From Plantago ovata (taxonomy: Eukaryota > Streptophyta > Magnoliopsida > Lamiales > Plantaginaceae): a stretch of DNA of 64,000 nucleotides. The position numbers were made by a program, and so were the translations under genes. The stretch lies in the NCBI GenBank assembly GCA_028274465.1, contig CM051456.1, positions 78,912,753-78,976,752 of the forward strand, read 5' to 3'. The notes beneath the pieces were generated by a model, which made no database searches, was not told the DNA's origin, and saw only the letters and a list, made by a program, of their open reading frames with translations. Of the stretch, positions 38,503-47,996 are shown one piece after another (positions within the stretch are counted from its first letter, which is position 1; every line of letters begins with the position of its first letter).

Positions 38503-39757
38503 TGATGAACGCGAGTTTGTCAGTCCCGGTTCAAGCAAATAATATTTGTATTTAGCCAAAGGCAATCCACAACTACAACGAAAACCGTAGTGTAGCAGCA
38601 GAATGACTCGAGTGTCGTTCTCTCAGGACTATAACTAGCTTTATCTATTTAATCAAGAAAATATAAAACAGCAAATAAAAAGCAATAGGGGGTTTTCAAG
38701 CAGATAATGGAGGTTGGTAATGGTCCTTCTTAACATAATGGGTCGATAATCATGCATAAATTCCTCGGTCTTGCATGGAGATCTTTGAATGCATCTTGGG
38801 TCCTGTTGTAAGTATTGTGCACTACGAAGATAGTATGGGTCTGACCTGTCAACAACTAACGTCCTATTGTGTTCCGTAATCATTCAACACTACGAAGATA
38901 ATTAAGTCTGATTGGCCGACAAGTGTCCTAGCGTGCATAATGATCAATACAACATACGAGAATTTTGGTGTTCAACTCATCAACGAAATAAAGCAATGAC
39001 ACGGAGTATAATGCGCGATATAGCCATTAGCATGATTATCTTCCCTCGCTAAGAATTCACATACTACCACCAACGATAAATTTAGCTACTCATAATGTGC
39101 ATGCAATCAATAGCAATCATAGAAGAAAACATATTGAAAGAATATATAAAATAAGTAGATAAAAGTTGTAAGATACAAAGTTACCAAAGGTTGTCAATCT
39201 CCGGATGATTGTGATCCTACGCGCTCCAATCTGCTATGAAAAAGTATCCCCTAAGCTATGAAACTCCCAGGACAGGCCCCGGGTAATTCCTACCTAAAAC
39301 TATAGAGAGAGGTGAGAAAGTAGGCTTGGAAAGATATGATTTTCGGAGAGAAAACTCGCAACTATATATAGGCACGAAAAACGTCTGGGGCGGTTCGCCC
39401 CCCAGTATTTCGCGGAATTTCCGCGTTTTTCGACGCGGATTTGGATTTCTTCACCTTTTCGGACTCGGTTTTAGACTTCTAATGGCCTTCTAACCTCCAG
39501 ATTCGACCCCTAGACTCCAAATCCTATCCGGAAACCTTCAGATACTCCAAATAGGCTTTTGGAACACCAATTCCTTTTTGACTTCAATATAATTGCCGGT
39601 AACTCTCCGAATTTCTACCAAAACCTGTAAAATAAAATCTAAAGGGAAGCGTGACACTATTCTAATAAAATGCACTAAAATATAGCTAAATTAACATAGA
39701 GGATAGCTAAATTAGGTGAAAAAGACTCGAATGAAAGTGTAAAATACACATTCATCA
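38503..39757 (-). repeat. TG-2 5' LTR
   Basis: 1255 bp partner of 33628-34887, ending at the TSD CTTAC. TATA-like CTATATATAG lies near 39360 and the GC near-palindrome near 39386-39403. Confidence 0.9.
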
Positions 39758-39845
39758 CTTACCGCTGCACTAAATCTTTTGTGTAGTGAATAAGTGTTCT
39801 TTGGCTACAAGCAAATTTAATTGGTGAAAAACGACATCATCAATT

Positions 39846-39863
39846 TGGCGCCGCTGCCGGGGA
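39846..39863 (+). promoter_or_regulatory. MG-1 primer binding site (tRNA-Asp type), first copy
   Basis: TGGCGCCGCTGCCGGGGA three bases after the LTR end at 39842. A second copy follows the second LTR at 44978-44995, showing the tandem LTR-internal arrangement. Confidence 0.85.
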
Positions 39864-40058
39864 CTTAACTCCTTTGGTTTAGTGTTTAACTTTTGTTTCT
39901 TACCAACTTCACTTTCTTATCTCATTTCTTTCCCCCTATTTCTTTGTTACTTTGTGTGCTTGTGCTCTTGGTTGAGTTTTGTATATATCATAGTATAGCT
40001 TTTTGCTTTTGTTGCGAAACTACTCCTTTTGGGCTTGTCTTTGTGTGTGTAGGATTTC

Positions 40059-40735
40059 ATGAATGACTTGCATTGTGAAGCTGGTGGGAACAATGATGGA
40101 GATGCTTATAGGAAGCATTTGTTCCAGTTGTTGTATGGAAAACCTGGAAGGTCTTGTATAGCCTTGGATAAAGATTGCAAGAATTTTTATGTCGACCCTT
40201 CATACTACTCCGTCCTTCCCACATACGATGGATTTGGGAATCCTAGAGAATTCTTGGAGACATTTGAGGTCGGTGTGTTGAGGCTACCTTGAATGAATGA
40301 GGAGAGAATTCTTCTATCACCTGAACAGATTTGCATATGCACGTTTGGTGGAGCTATGAGAGGACCGGCTAAGGAATGGCTTACGTATCACCTAGAAGGA
40401 TCATTGAGAGCCTGGAACGAAATAGCTAATAGTTTTCTGCGTTGGAATTCTATGCGTTTCATACCATGGACGTCTCGCTTCGCCACCCCACCACCGGAAG
40501 TTTCCATAGTTGATAAAGATGAATGTCGCGAAGAGTATATTGATGAATCCTCTTCAGATTCAAGCGTTGTTTGCACACCATTACTTGAAGATGGACTGAT
40601 TCCGGAACTAACCGGCTTGGATATTTCTGAGATGGTTTGCGCGGGAGAAGAGACATACACGTTCATCCTAGAGAGGACTTGTATAGAAAGCTACTTCCGG
40701 AGTTTTGATCCACTTTTTTCTTTTTATTTTCCCTC
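40059..40735 (+). pseudogene. MG-1 mini-gag (first copy)
   Basis: Fossil frame beginning MNDLHCEAGG. The middle matches the N-terminal part of the plant retrotransposon gag domain: DPSYYSVLPTYDGFGNPREFLETFEVGVLRLP, then GAMRGPAKEWLTYHLEGSLRAWNEIANSFLRW. A Ser/Asp/Glu-rich tail follows (VDKDEC, SSSDSS). There is no zinc knuckle and no protease. The second copy at 45191-45850 is near identical and TG-3 carries a diverged version (49522-50230). One break or so. Confidence 0.65.
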
Positions 40736-40839
40736 TGATTCCTTTAGTTATTTCTTAGATTTTGATTTTGTTAATTTAGTTGATTTTTATTTTCAGGGAA
40801 TCGTGGATTTTCTTGAGGACTTGAGGAGAGGAGCCAAAG

Positions 40840-40938
40840 ATGGTTCCCAAGATGCAAGGAGTAATGGAACGAATGCACGAGATTCGTTCCCATTTGATAA
40901 TGGATAACCTTTGTGGTATTTCTTTGCATGTAGTTTAG
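40840..40938 (+). CDS. Short conserved ORF downstream of mini-gag (MG-1)
   Basis: 32 codons starting MVPKMQGVMERMHEIR, preceded by a long pyrimidine-rich stretch ending TTTTATTTTCAG and the block GGAATCGTGGA. TG-3 has the same arrangement with MVPKMRGVMERMHKFR (50361-50498). The similarity extends over about 20 residues and then diverges. No known domain. The pyrimidine tract plus CAG resembles a plant 3' splice site, but no matching donor was identified. Confidence 0.35.
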   Translation: MVPKMQGVMERMHEIRSHLIMDNLCGISLHVV

Positions 40939-41068
40939 TTTTTCTTTTTTATTGCTTTTGTAGTTGTGGCCTGTGTGCCTTTTGTCGTGATTCGTTTAGT
41001 CTAGTGTTTGTCTTGGTGCCTTAGGTGATTAAGATAGGGAAAAACAGCGAAAATCTGGAAACAGATCC

Positions 41069-41157
41069 AAGCGAAGCGCTTGGAATGGCCAAGCGGAGCG
41101 CCTGGAGCCTCCCAAGCGCTCCGCTTGACAAGCGGAGAGCCAAGCGGTTCGCCTGGA
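41069..41157. repeat. MG-1 internal GC near-palindrome cluster
   Basis: Five or six copies of variants of CAAGCGAAGCGCTTGG (for example CCAAGCGGAGCGCCTGG and CCAAGCGCTCCGCTTG). These are the same motif type as in the MG-1 LTR (32751-32825, about 44018-44093) and unlike the TG motif. Confidence 0.7.
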
Positions 41158-41163
41158 CCCTGT

Positions 41164-41444
41164 TGTAACGCCCCAGATTTCAGAAGTTTAAAAGGGTTGA
41201 GAACGCTACTCATACCATCAAGGTGCACCTTTCTTTTCGGGAATCCACCTAGAAGAACCTCAGAGTTAAGCGTGCTTGCTCTGGAGCAATTCTAGGATGG
41301 GTGACCCACTGGAAAGTTTCCGGTGCGCGCACGAGTGAGGACAAAGTGCGCGGATTAGAACTCGTGTTGGTCTTTGGGGCCAGCATATCACCCCGGAGAG
41401 CGCCCATGAGTAACCACGCCGGCCGGATTGGTCGGGTCGTTACA
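41164..41444 (+). repeat. Cassandra 5' LTR
   Basis: 281 bp. The 5S-like domain spans about 41201-41325; it begins CTACTCATACCATC (cf. 5S GATCATACCA) and includes an A-box-like GAGTTAAGCGTGCT (41263-41276) and C-box AGGATGGGTGACC (41294-41306), matching the internal Pol III promoter of plant 5S genes. Confidence 0.9.
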
Positions 41445-41446
41445 AA

Positions 41447-41459
41447 TGGTATCAGAGCC
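41447..41459 (+). promoter_or_regulatory. Cassandra primer binding site (tRNA-Met type)
   Basis: TGGTATCAGAGCC two bases after the 5' LTR. Confidence 0.9.
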
Positions 41460-41560
41460 TAGATCAACCCAAAGCCCGCATCGGGTGGACGGTTGGTAAA
41501 GGTTATTGTCAGTTTGTCACCCCCACCACTTAAGGCGCTCGACGAGGACGTCGAGGCTTT

Positions 41561-41573
41561 AAGGGGGGTAGAT
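41561..41573 (+). promoter_or_regulatory. Cassandra polypurine tract
   Basis: AAGGGGGGTAGAT immediately before the 3' LTR. Confidence 0.85.
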
Positions 41574-41854
41574 TGTAACGCCCCAGATTTCAGAAGCTTA
41601 AAAGGGTTGAGAACGCTACTCATACCATCAAGGTGCACCTTTCTTTTCGGGAATCCACCTAGAAGAACTTCAGAGTTAAGCGTGCTTGCTCTGGAGCAAT
41701 TCTAGGATGGGTGACCCACTGGGAAGTTCCCGGTGCGCGCAAGAGTGAGGACAAAGTGCGCGGATTAGAACTCGTGTTGGTCTGTGGGGCCAGCATATCA
41801 CCCCGGAGAGCGCCCATGAGTAACCACGCCGGCCGGATTGGTCGGGTCGTTACA
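41574..41854 (+). repeat. Cassandra 3' LTR
   Basis: 281 bp, with the 5S-like domain at about 41611-41735, A box 41673-41686 and C box 41704-41716, both identical to those in the 5' LTR. Confidence 0.9.
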
Positions 41855-42026
41855 CCTGTACCCAGATTTTCCTCGTTTTTTCCATTCTTCTCACCTTTGC
41901 GCACCCGTTTTCACTTGTTTCTTGAGTCTTTTCAGGTACTACTCTTCTATAGGAGTTGGACATGAACCTTATTCAGGGAAGTGTACTCTCAATCCAATTT
42001 TTCCTTTCTTGTCAACTTTTCTTTAC

Positions 42027-42063
42027 TCGAGGACGAGCAAAAGTTTAGGTTTGGGGAGGGGTC
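42027..42063 (+). repeat. Internal PPT-like segment of MG-1
   Basis: GAGGACGAGCAAAAGTTTAGG followed by TTTGGGGAGGGG closely repeats the true 3' PPT region (43462-43492, GAGGACAAGCAAAGGTTTGG then TTTGGGGAG), about 1.45 kb upstream. Equivalent segments occur in TG-2 (36263-36302) and TG-4 (54025-54069). Confidence 0.6.
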
Positions 42064-42522
42064 ATTGGATTTTCAGTACTATGTGCTCTTTTGGTTTCGT
42101 ACATGCCTGTTGTCAGCTCAAGTTCTTGTTATTTTTCGTGTTTTTCAGTTTTTGCATGCATATCATCCCTAGATTAGTTATTGCACGTTGTTGTGTGTGG
42201 AGTTTATTGCCAAGTCTTTTGAACTTTAAGTGTTTATGACCATTGATCCTATGTTGCATCACTTTGCAAGTAGTTTGAGGCTTGTCTCGCTTGGTTTGTC
42301 ACATTCGCATGTGCACTAGTTAAGCTTAGTAGTCTCGACATCACCTTGAGTGGTGTTTCTTCTGCTGCGGTTCACGATGGCCTTATGAAATGATGCACGT
42401 TTGAGTCTATGGTTGTAACCCGTGTAATTATGTACGTAAGAGGCGACAAGTTCTTCACCTCGATTAGAGATTGCCAAATGCCTAGGAAGGAGGTAGTGTG
42501 AGGTGTGTGATTCCTTGTAGTA

Positions 42523-42895
42523 GACCTATTCTATCGAATAGTTTTGGGGAGGGGGTTGCTTCGTTATACTTGTGTTTCGTCTTTGAGTCGTTTTAAAGTT
42601 TTCTTTTTCTTTTTCTTTTTGTTTTGTGTCCCAACCTATTCTTTCGAATAGGTTTGGGGAGGTGTCTTTGTAAAAGAGTCTTTCCTTTTTCTTTGTCGTC
42701 TTTGTGCTCAAACCTATTCTTTCGAATAGGTTTGGGGAGGTGTTTTTGACACTTAGTACTGCTGCTTGCCCCTATAAAAAAAAAAAAAGAAAGAGAAAAA
42801 GAAAAGAAGAAGAAAAGAAAACGAAATATAAAAAAAAAGAGAAAAGAAAAAAAAAAGGGAAATAAAGAATAAGACCAAAAAGCAAAAGAAGGGTC
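42523..42895 (+). repeat. MG-1 hairpin/PPT-like repeats and purine tract
   Basis: Three AACCTATTC/GAATAGGTT-type hairpins (42523-42544 degenerate, 42633-42654, 42711-42732), each followed by TTTGGGGAGG, then an A/G tract at 42778-42895. Confidence 0.8.
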
Positions 42896-43479
42896 GTTGC
42901 AAGCCAAAAGCAGCCTAGTAAAGTGTCAAGTGTCATGTAAATATTTGGTATTGTGAAGTTATCGAGTTGTAAATTCTATCTTTCGTTTCGTGTCGCCTTT
43001 GTCCAAGGCCTGTTCTTGACCACCCTCGTCTTGCTATTCAAGAAGTGGTTGAAAGAGGCTCATTCTTGAGAGTCTGGGTAGAATAGGGGAGTGTTATCTT
43101 TCTAGGGAACCCTCCTTCGTTTGATGAGAGCCAGTATTGGTTCGCCCTCTTTTGAGGAAAAGTCTCGCTTGGTGAACAGTACTAAGCCCGCGGTTTCATA
43201 GGAACGGGCCAATTGTAGTATGATAATGTGAATCATTGTGTCGTCACTGACCAGGTCCAGGTAGAAGATGTTACGAGAGACTCCTTTGCTTAACCAAGTG
43301 CACATGAGAATGTGTATATTCGCAATCGAGGCATTCTTCAACCTACTTGCATGTCCTGCTCATTTGGTTTTGTTCATAAGCATTTGGTAGATTCAATAGA
43401 TTAGTTCACTTTACTTGGCATGAGACTCCTTTTGTGTTGCATTTAGGATAGTTTGTTGCTTGAGGACAAGCAAAGGTTT

Positions 43480-43492
43480 GGTTTGGGGAGTT
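43480..43492 (+). promoter_or_regulatory. MG-1 polypurine tract
   Basis: GGTTTGGGGAGTT directly before the second LTR at 43493. Confidence 0.8.
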
Positions 43493-44974
43493 TGATGAAC
43501 GTATTTTTGAGGCGTTCATCTTGTCTTTTTTACCTTCTTTTGCTATCTTTTAGCCTTGTTTTTGGTTAGTTTTGTAGAATAGTGTCACGTTTTGTGTTTT
43601 CTGCATTTTCAGGCACTTAGGTACGAAACGGTGTTTTTGGAGCTAAAAACGAAGCATTTTGGATGAAAAATGATCCCGTTGAAGTTCCTTGATCTCCGTG
43701 TACTTTTTCGTGAGTGTCCTTAGTTAGAGTTAAGCCAATAATCCCATTTTTGAGAACTTAGCCTTACCTTGGAAGCAAATTCAAAAGTTCGGGTGGAAGT
43801 TTTGGAGTCGTTCAAGTGTTTATGATTGACATATCCTATCCATTTGGGCCATAACTTTTTCATACAGAATTGTATTGACCTCAAACTAACTTCCATGCGT
43901 AGCTAACTCAAAGAGATATCCAACGGTATATTACACGCTCCGATTCGACATCGTATGAGCCCTGTAGAGCGAGTTAAAGTCAGGCGGAAATTCTGGGCAG
44001 ATTCACTGGAATTCCAGGCGAAGCGCTTGGCCCCTGTAAAGCCCTTCGCTTGCCAAGCTAAGTGCTTGACAGAAGCCAAGCCCTTCGCTTGGACTCAGAT
44101 CCAGATCGCGATTTTGGCATTAAAACTCGATTTTCAGTTATTTTTTCTCATTCCTTTCACTTTGTAATTGCTGGGGAGAGCTCTTTGAAGCTCCATAGCT
44201 CAGACCCATTATCTAGAGGCTTGATTATCATCAAGAAAGACGTGATTACATCCAATTTCATCTTCATTGTATCTTGATCCGTGAGATTTGGGCATTCCAC
44301 CGTCTCGTGACAAGCGGTGGTAACTTGTATCAATTCTCCTTATTTTGATTCTGATTATGAATGTTTGTTATTGTTATTCATATATGATGTTGTTTGTTTC
44401 AAGATCCGTTATGAGTAGCTAATTCACAATTGTTGGTGGTAGAATGTGGACATGATAGCTAGGGTTATGATTATGCTTGTTGTGCTTTGAACCATTGCGT
44501 AAGATCTAAAGTAGCCAATTACAAATCTTCGAATACAAGGTAGTGACAACCCTTATGGTCGCTTAATACTTCTAGATCATCCATACAAGTGGGAGTAGCC
44601 AATTCCGTATTTTCGAATGCAAAGCATGTGACAACTTTGTGGTCAATTAATACTTCTCTATTGTATGTTTAAATGTTCATAGCATGATAGGAAGTTGTAA
44701 CCCATGGTTTGTCATGTCCACTAAACTACCACCAACATCTTTCTCTATTTGATTTTATCTTCCTCTTGATAGTTTCTGATTTGCATGAGTGTTTGGTTTA
44801 ATCACACAAACTTGCTTGTTGGTTGATTACAATTGTTACGCACTAAACAAAGCTACGTTAGGTCCCAAGAGAACGACACTCGGGAACATCTTACCGCTGC
44901 ACTAAATCTTTTGTGTAGTGAATAAGTGTTCTTTGGCAAAAAACAAATTTAATTGGTGAAAAACGACATCATCA
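43493..44974 (+). repeat. MG-1 second (uninterrupted) LTR
   Basis: 1482 bp, TGATGAACG to ACATCATCA. It serves as 3' LTR of the first internal region and, because a PBS follows, as 5' LTR of the second partial one. It gives the intact sequence at the TG-2 target. Confidence 0.9.
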
Positions 44975-45851
44975 ATTTGGCGCCGCTGCCGGGGACTTAA
45001 CTCCTTTGGTTTAGTGTTTAACTTTTGTTTCTTACCAACTTCACTTTCTTATCTCATTTCTTTCCCCCTATTTCTTTGTTACTTTGTGTGCTTGTGCTCT
45101 TGGTTGAGTTTTGTATATATCATAGTATAGCTTTTTGCTTTTGTTGCGGAACTACTCCTTTTGGGCTTGTCTTTGTGTGTGTAGGATTTCATGAATGACT
45201 TGCATTGTGAAGCTGGTGGGGACAATGATGGAGATGCTTATAGGAAGCATTTGTTCCAGTTGTTGTATGGAAAACCTGGAAGGTCTTGTATAGCCTTGGA
45301 TAAAGATTGCAAGAATTTTTATGTCGACCCTTCGTACTACTCCGTCCTTCCCACATACGATGGATTTAAGAATCCTAGAGAATTCTTGGAGACATTTGAG
45401 GTCGGTGTGTTGAGGCTTCCTTGTATGAATGAGGAGAGAATTCTTCTATCACCTGAACAGATTTGCATATGCACGTTTGGTGGAGCTATGAGAGGACCGG
45501 CTAAGGAATGGCTTACGTATCACCTAGAAGGATCATTGAGAGCCTGGAACGAAATAGCTAATAGTTTTCTGCGTTGGAATTCTATGCGTTTCATACCATG
45601 GACGTCTCGCTTCGCCACCCCACCACCGGAAGTTTCCATAGTTGATAAAGATGAATGTGGCGAATAGTATATTGATGAATCCTCTTCAGATTCAAGCGTT
45701 GTTTGCACACCACTACTTGAAGATGGACTGATTCCGGAACTAACCGACTTGGATATTTCTGAGATGGTTTGCGCGGGAGAAGAGACATACACGTTCATCC
45801 TAGAGAGGACTTGCATAGAAAGCTACTTCCGGAGTTTTGATCCACTTTTTT
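44975..45851 (+). mobile_element. MG-1 second internal region, partial
   Basis: PBS (44978-44995), leader and a second mini-gag (45191-45850, MNDLHCEAGGDNDG onward), near identical to 39843-40712. It joins chromovirus leader directly at 45852, with no closing LTR. Confidence 0.85.
45191..45850 (+). pseudogene. MG-1 mini-gag (second copy)
   Basis: Same gag-like frame as 40059-40735; the conserved segments are YYSVLPTYDGFKNPREFLETFEVGVLRLP and GAMRGPAKEWLTYHLEGSLRAWNEIANSFLRW. The gag-like core is open here; the acidic tail is incomplete. No zinc knuckle, protease or polymerase. Confidence 0.65.
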
Positions 45852-45924
45852 CCAGCGACTCGGACCTTCACACACCCCCAAAGGTCAAAAGATCCTATCC
45901 TAGGAAGCTCGAGTTTGAACTCAA

Positions 45925-45936
45925 GCTCTGATACCA
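45925..45936 (-). promoter_or_regulatory. Right chromovirus primer binding site (tRNA-Met type)
   Basis: Plus-strand GCTCTGATACCA, two bases from the 5' LTR at 45939. Between it and MG-1 only 73 bases of leader remain. Confidence 0.9.
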
Positions 45937-47007
45937 ACTGTAACGGTATCGGTTTTTAAAAACAAATAAATTTCTTGGAAAGAGAAAATCCGAAATAATT
46001 TTAAAAACAACGGTCGGCAATAAATGCCATAACAATATTTGGCGCGCACAACGCTAACAGAATCAAGTAAAAATCCAACGGTAACTTAGAAGTCAAAAGA
46101 ATAACAACTAGTGAAGAAAGTGAAAAGTTTCATCTTCTTATTTTGAAATAAACAAAACCCCAGAGACATCCCAGACCCTTCTCTCAGTCGCTGGCATCCT
46201 ACTCGCGTGCATCCTCAGCAGTATCTGGAAGGAAGGAATTTTTGAAAACAAAGAGAGCGTGAGATAAAAGATCTCAGTGAGGTTCTAAGTTAACAAACAG
46301 AAAGTAAACAGTTTTTGAAAACAAAATCCTTTGCAGCATATGAAATAACAAACAAAACAGATCACATAACAGAATGACTGAACAGATAAGTCGAAGATCG
46401 TTGGTGCAACCCGCCTTGTTACTCCTACTCCAAGATTGCCCTTATAGCTCCCTCCAGAGGGTGCACAACTCCGGACAGAAACAGAAACCCCCGTGTACTT
46501 TGGGGAAACAGAACCTACGACCCTAATAGACCTCAGCGACTTCTGCCTCGCGCCTAAAAGGGATTAGACTAGGCAATAATCAAGAAAACCCGATAGTCCT
46601 CTACTACCCAAGCCTACCTAATTACGACCTAATCGACCGGTCAACTGAAACAGACATAACATATACACATACAGAACAGACAGATACGAATAATCAAACA
46701 CCGAGAAGTGTTCCTGCAGAAAAGTTAATCCAGAACAGAGTAGCATCAAACAAAGATAAGTAAATAGTCATACTTAGGACTTACAATATAACATAATATA
46801 TAGTAATAGATACAGATAGTCACATAGCCTTCCAGTTTTTCGCAAATAGATAAGTTTAGGGGTGAACACTCACCTCAACTTGCAAGCAAAAGTCGTCAAA
46901 GAGCAGTGAGATTAAGAGCTAACGAACGACGGAGCACCTAAATAGAAAGTAACTAGTTACACTCTAGAAGTCGAACGAACGGAAAGAAAAAGGTCGGTAA
47001 AGAAGGG

Positions 47008-47067
47008 GTTCGAACTCGGGACCTCTAAGTTAGTCAAGCAACCCTTAACCAACTAAGCTAGAAGGTA
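47008..47067 (-). other. tRNA-like A/B boxes, second LTR copy
   Basis: B box GAGTTCGAACC (47018-47008) and A box TAGCTTAGTTGG (47060-47049) on the minus strand, both boxes identical to the copy at 23366-23427. Confidence 0.55.
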
Positions 47068-47996
47068 AGTCACTACTAAGGTACCAAAGCAAAAACTAGT
47101 TAACTTGAAACGTTTTCAGAAAATACCCTTTCAGTTTTCAGTCTCTGAAAATTACTAAAATACCCTCAGTGTTAAATTGCAAAAAGATCCCTTTTGAAAA
47201 CAGAAAGTTCAAACAAGTCCAGCAGCTTCCCAAACGTACAAATCAGTCCCCACATAAATAAAAGGTTTACAAAACAGTCCTCTGTTAGTCAACTACGGTC
47301 AAAACTTAATTGCAAAAAGGTCCTTTAGGTTTTCATACTTCCCAAACAGTCCACAAGGTTCAGATTAACACACTTTCAGTCCAAAACAACCAACGAGTTC
47401 AAATCACAATCCTAACTTAGTTCGAAAAAAGGTCAACAACGAGGTCAGAGGTCACACGGTCAACACAACAACAATCAAACAATCCTAAGTCCGAGTTCGA
47501 GTTCACGGTTCGAATCAAAACAACAAGGCCAGAATGTACAAGGGCAAAACGGTCAAAGGAAACGAAAAGAAAAGGGGCAGAACTATTACCTTCGACCGAA
47601 AAAGGAATCGAGTGAGCTGCGAAACCAAAACAGAAAGAAGGGATTAAGTAAGATTCGATTCGATTTGGATCTAAACGAACCCTAACACGGCCAAACCAAA
47701 GCTCACCGGGGTAGATTTGAAATCGGGGCCAAGCAAACGAACAAAGCCAAGCAGTTGAGTATCAACTCGGAATTGAGAACGGGATCGGAGCGGATCGACA
47801 CGGGTTCGAACGGAGCAGGACGGAGCAGCTCAGGCGGCGGGTGACGAACGGAGACGGAACAGCAGGGGCGGCGCTCGCGAAGCGGATTGGACGAAATGGC
47901 GCGGCTCAGGCGTAGAACGGACAGTGGCACACGGACAACGAACGGCGGAAAACGGAACCGGAGATGACGGCGGACGGGAAGCAGAAAGCGGCGCGG

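Larger units (their letters stand above)
33628..39757 (-). mobile_element. TG-2, gag-protease element, minus strand
   Basis: 6.1-kb TG-type element in the first LTR of MG-1, with TSD CTTAC (33623-33627 and 39758-39762); the intact MG-1 second LTR shows the empty site near 44892. LTRs are 33628-34887 (3' LTR) and 38503-39757 (5' LTR), about 1.26 kb, differing at about 18 positions (1.4%, about 0.55 million years). The internal region is 3.6 kb: gag and protease, then the shared 3' region; no RT or integrase. Structure whole; coding has about two or three breaks in its 5' half. Confidence 0.85.
32225..39842 (+). repeat. MG-1 first LTR, split by TG-2
   Basis: LTR from TGATGAACG (32225) to ACATCATCA (39842), interrupted by TG-2 at 33628-39757. 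A GC-rich cluster (32751-32825) with AAGCGAAGCGCTTGG-type near-palindromes is the MG counterpart of the TG GGGGCGAACCGCCCC cluster. Confidence 0.85.
41164..41854 (+). mobile_element. Cassandra TRIM, complete, with 5S rRNA-like LTRs
   Basis: A 691-bp terminal-repeat retrotransposon in miniature. The LTRs 41164-41444 and 41574-41854 are each 281 bp (TGTAACGCC to GTCGTTACA), with a 129-bp internal region, tRNA-Met PBS, PPT, and perfect TSD CCTGT (41159-41163, 41855-41859). Each LTR contains a 5S rRNA-like domain, the hallmark of Cassandra. No coding capacity, as normal for the family. The LTRs differ at about six positions (2.1%, under about 1 million years). It lies in the internal region of MG-1. 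It looks whole. Confidence 0.95.
32225..45851 (+). mobile_element. MG-1, non-autonomous mini-gag element in tandem form (LTR-internal-LTR-partial internal)
   Basis: Two LTRs (32225-39842 with TG-2 inside; 43493-44974) of about 1483 and 1482 bp flank a 3.65-kb internal region carrying a short gag-like ORF, the hairpin/PPT module and a Cassandra insertion. After the second LTR a second PBS and a second partial internal region (44975-45851) follow and join chromovirus leader. LTRs differ at roughly 25-28 positions (about 1.8%, ~0.7 million years). No protease, RT or integrase. The PBS is tRNA-Asp type as in TG elements. It lies in the chromovirus leader, whose uninterrupted form is near 3598-3775. 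Confidence 0.8.

Noticed and set aside
41201-41325. A genuine host 5S rRNA gene
   Set aside because: It lies inside a TRIM LTR with TSD, PBS and PPT, is present once per LTR, and differs from plant 5S rRNA over much of its first half.
41001-41705. Short frames across the Cassandra element, identical in both repeats
   Set aside because: They repeat because the two LTRs repeat; the sequence is 5S-like RNA sequence, not protein coding.
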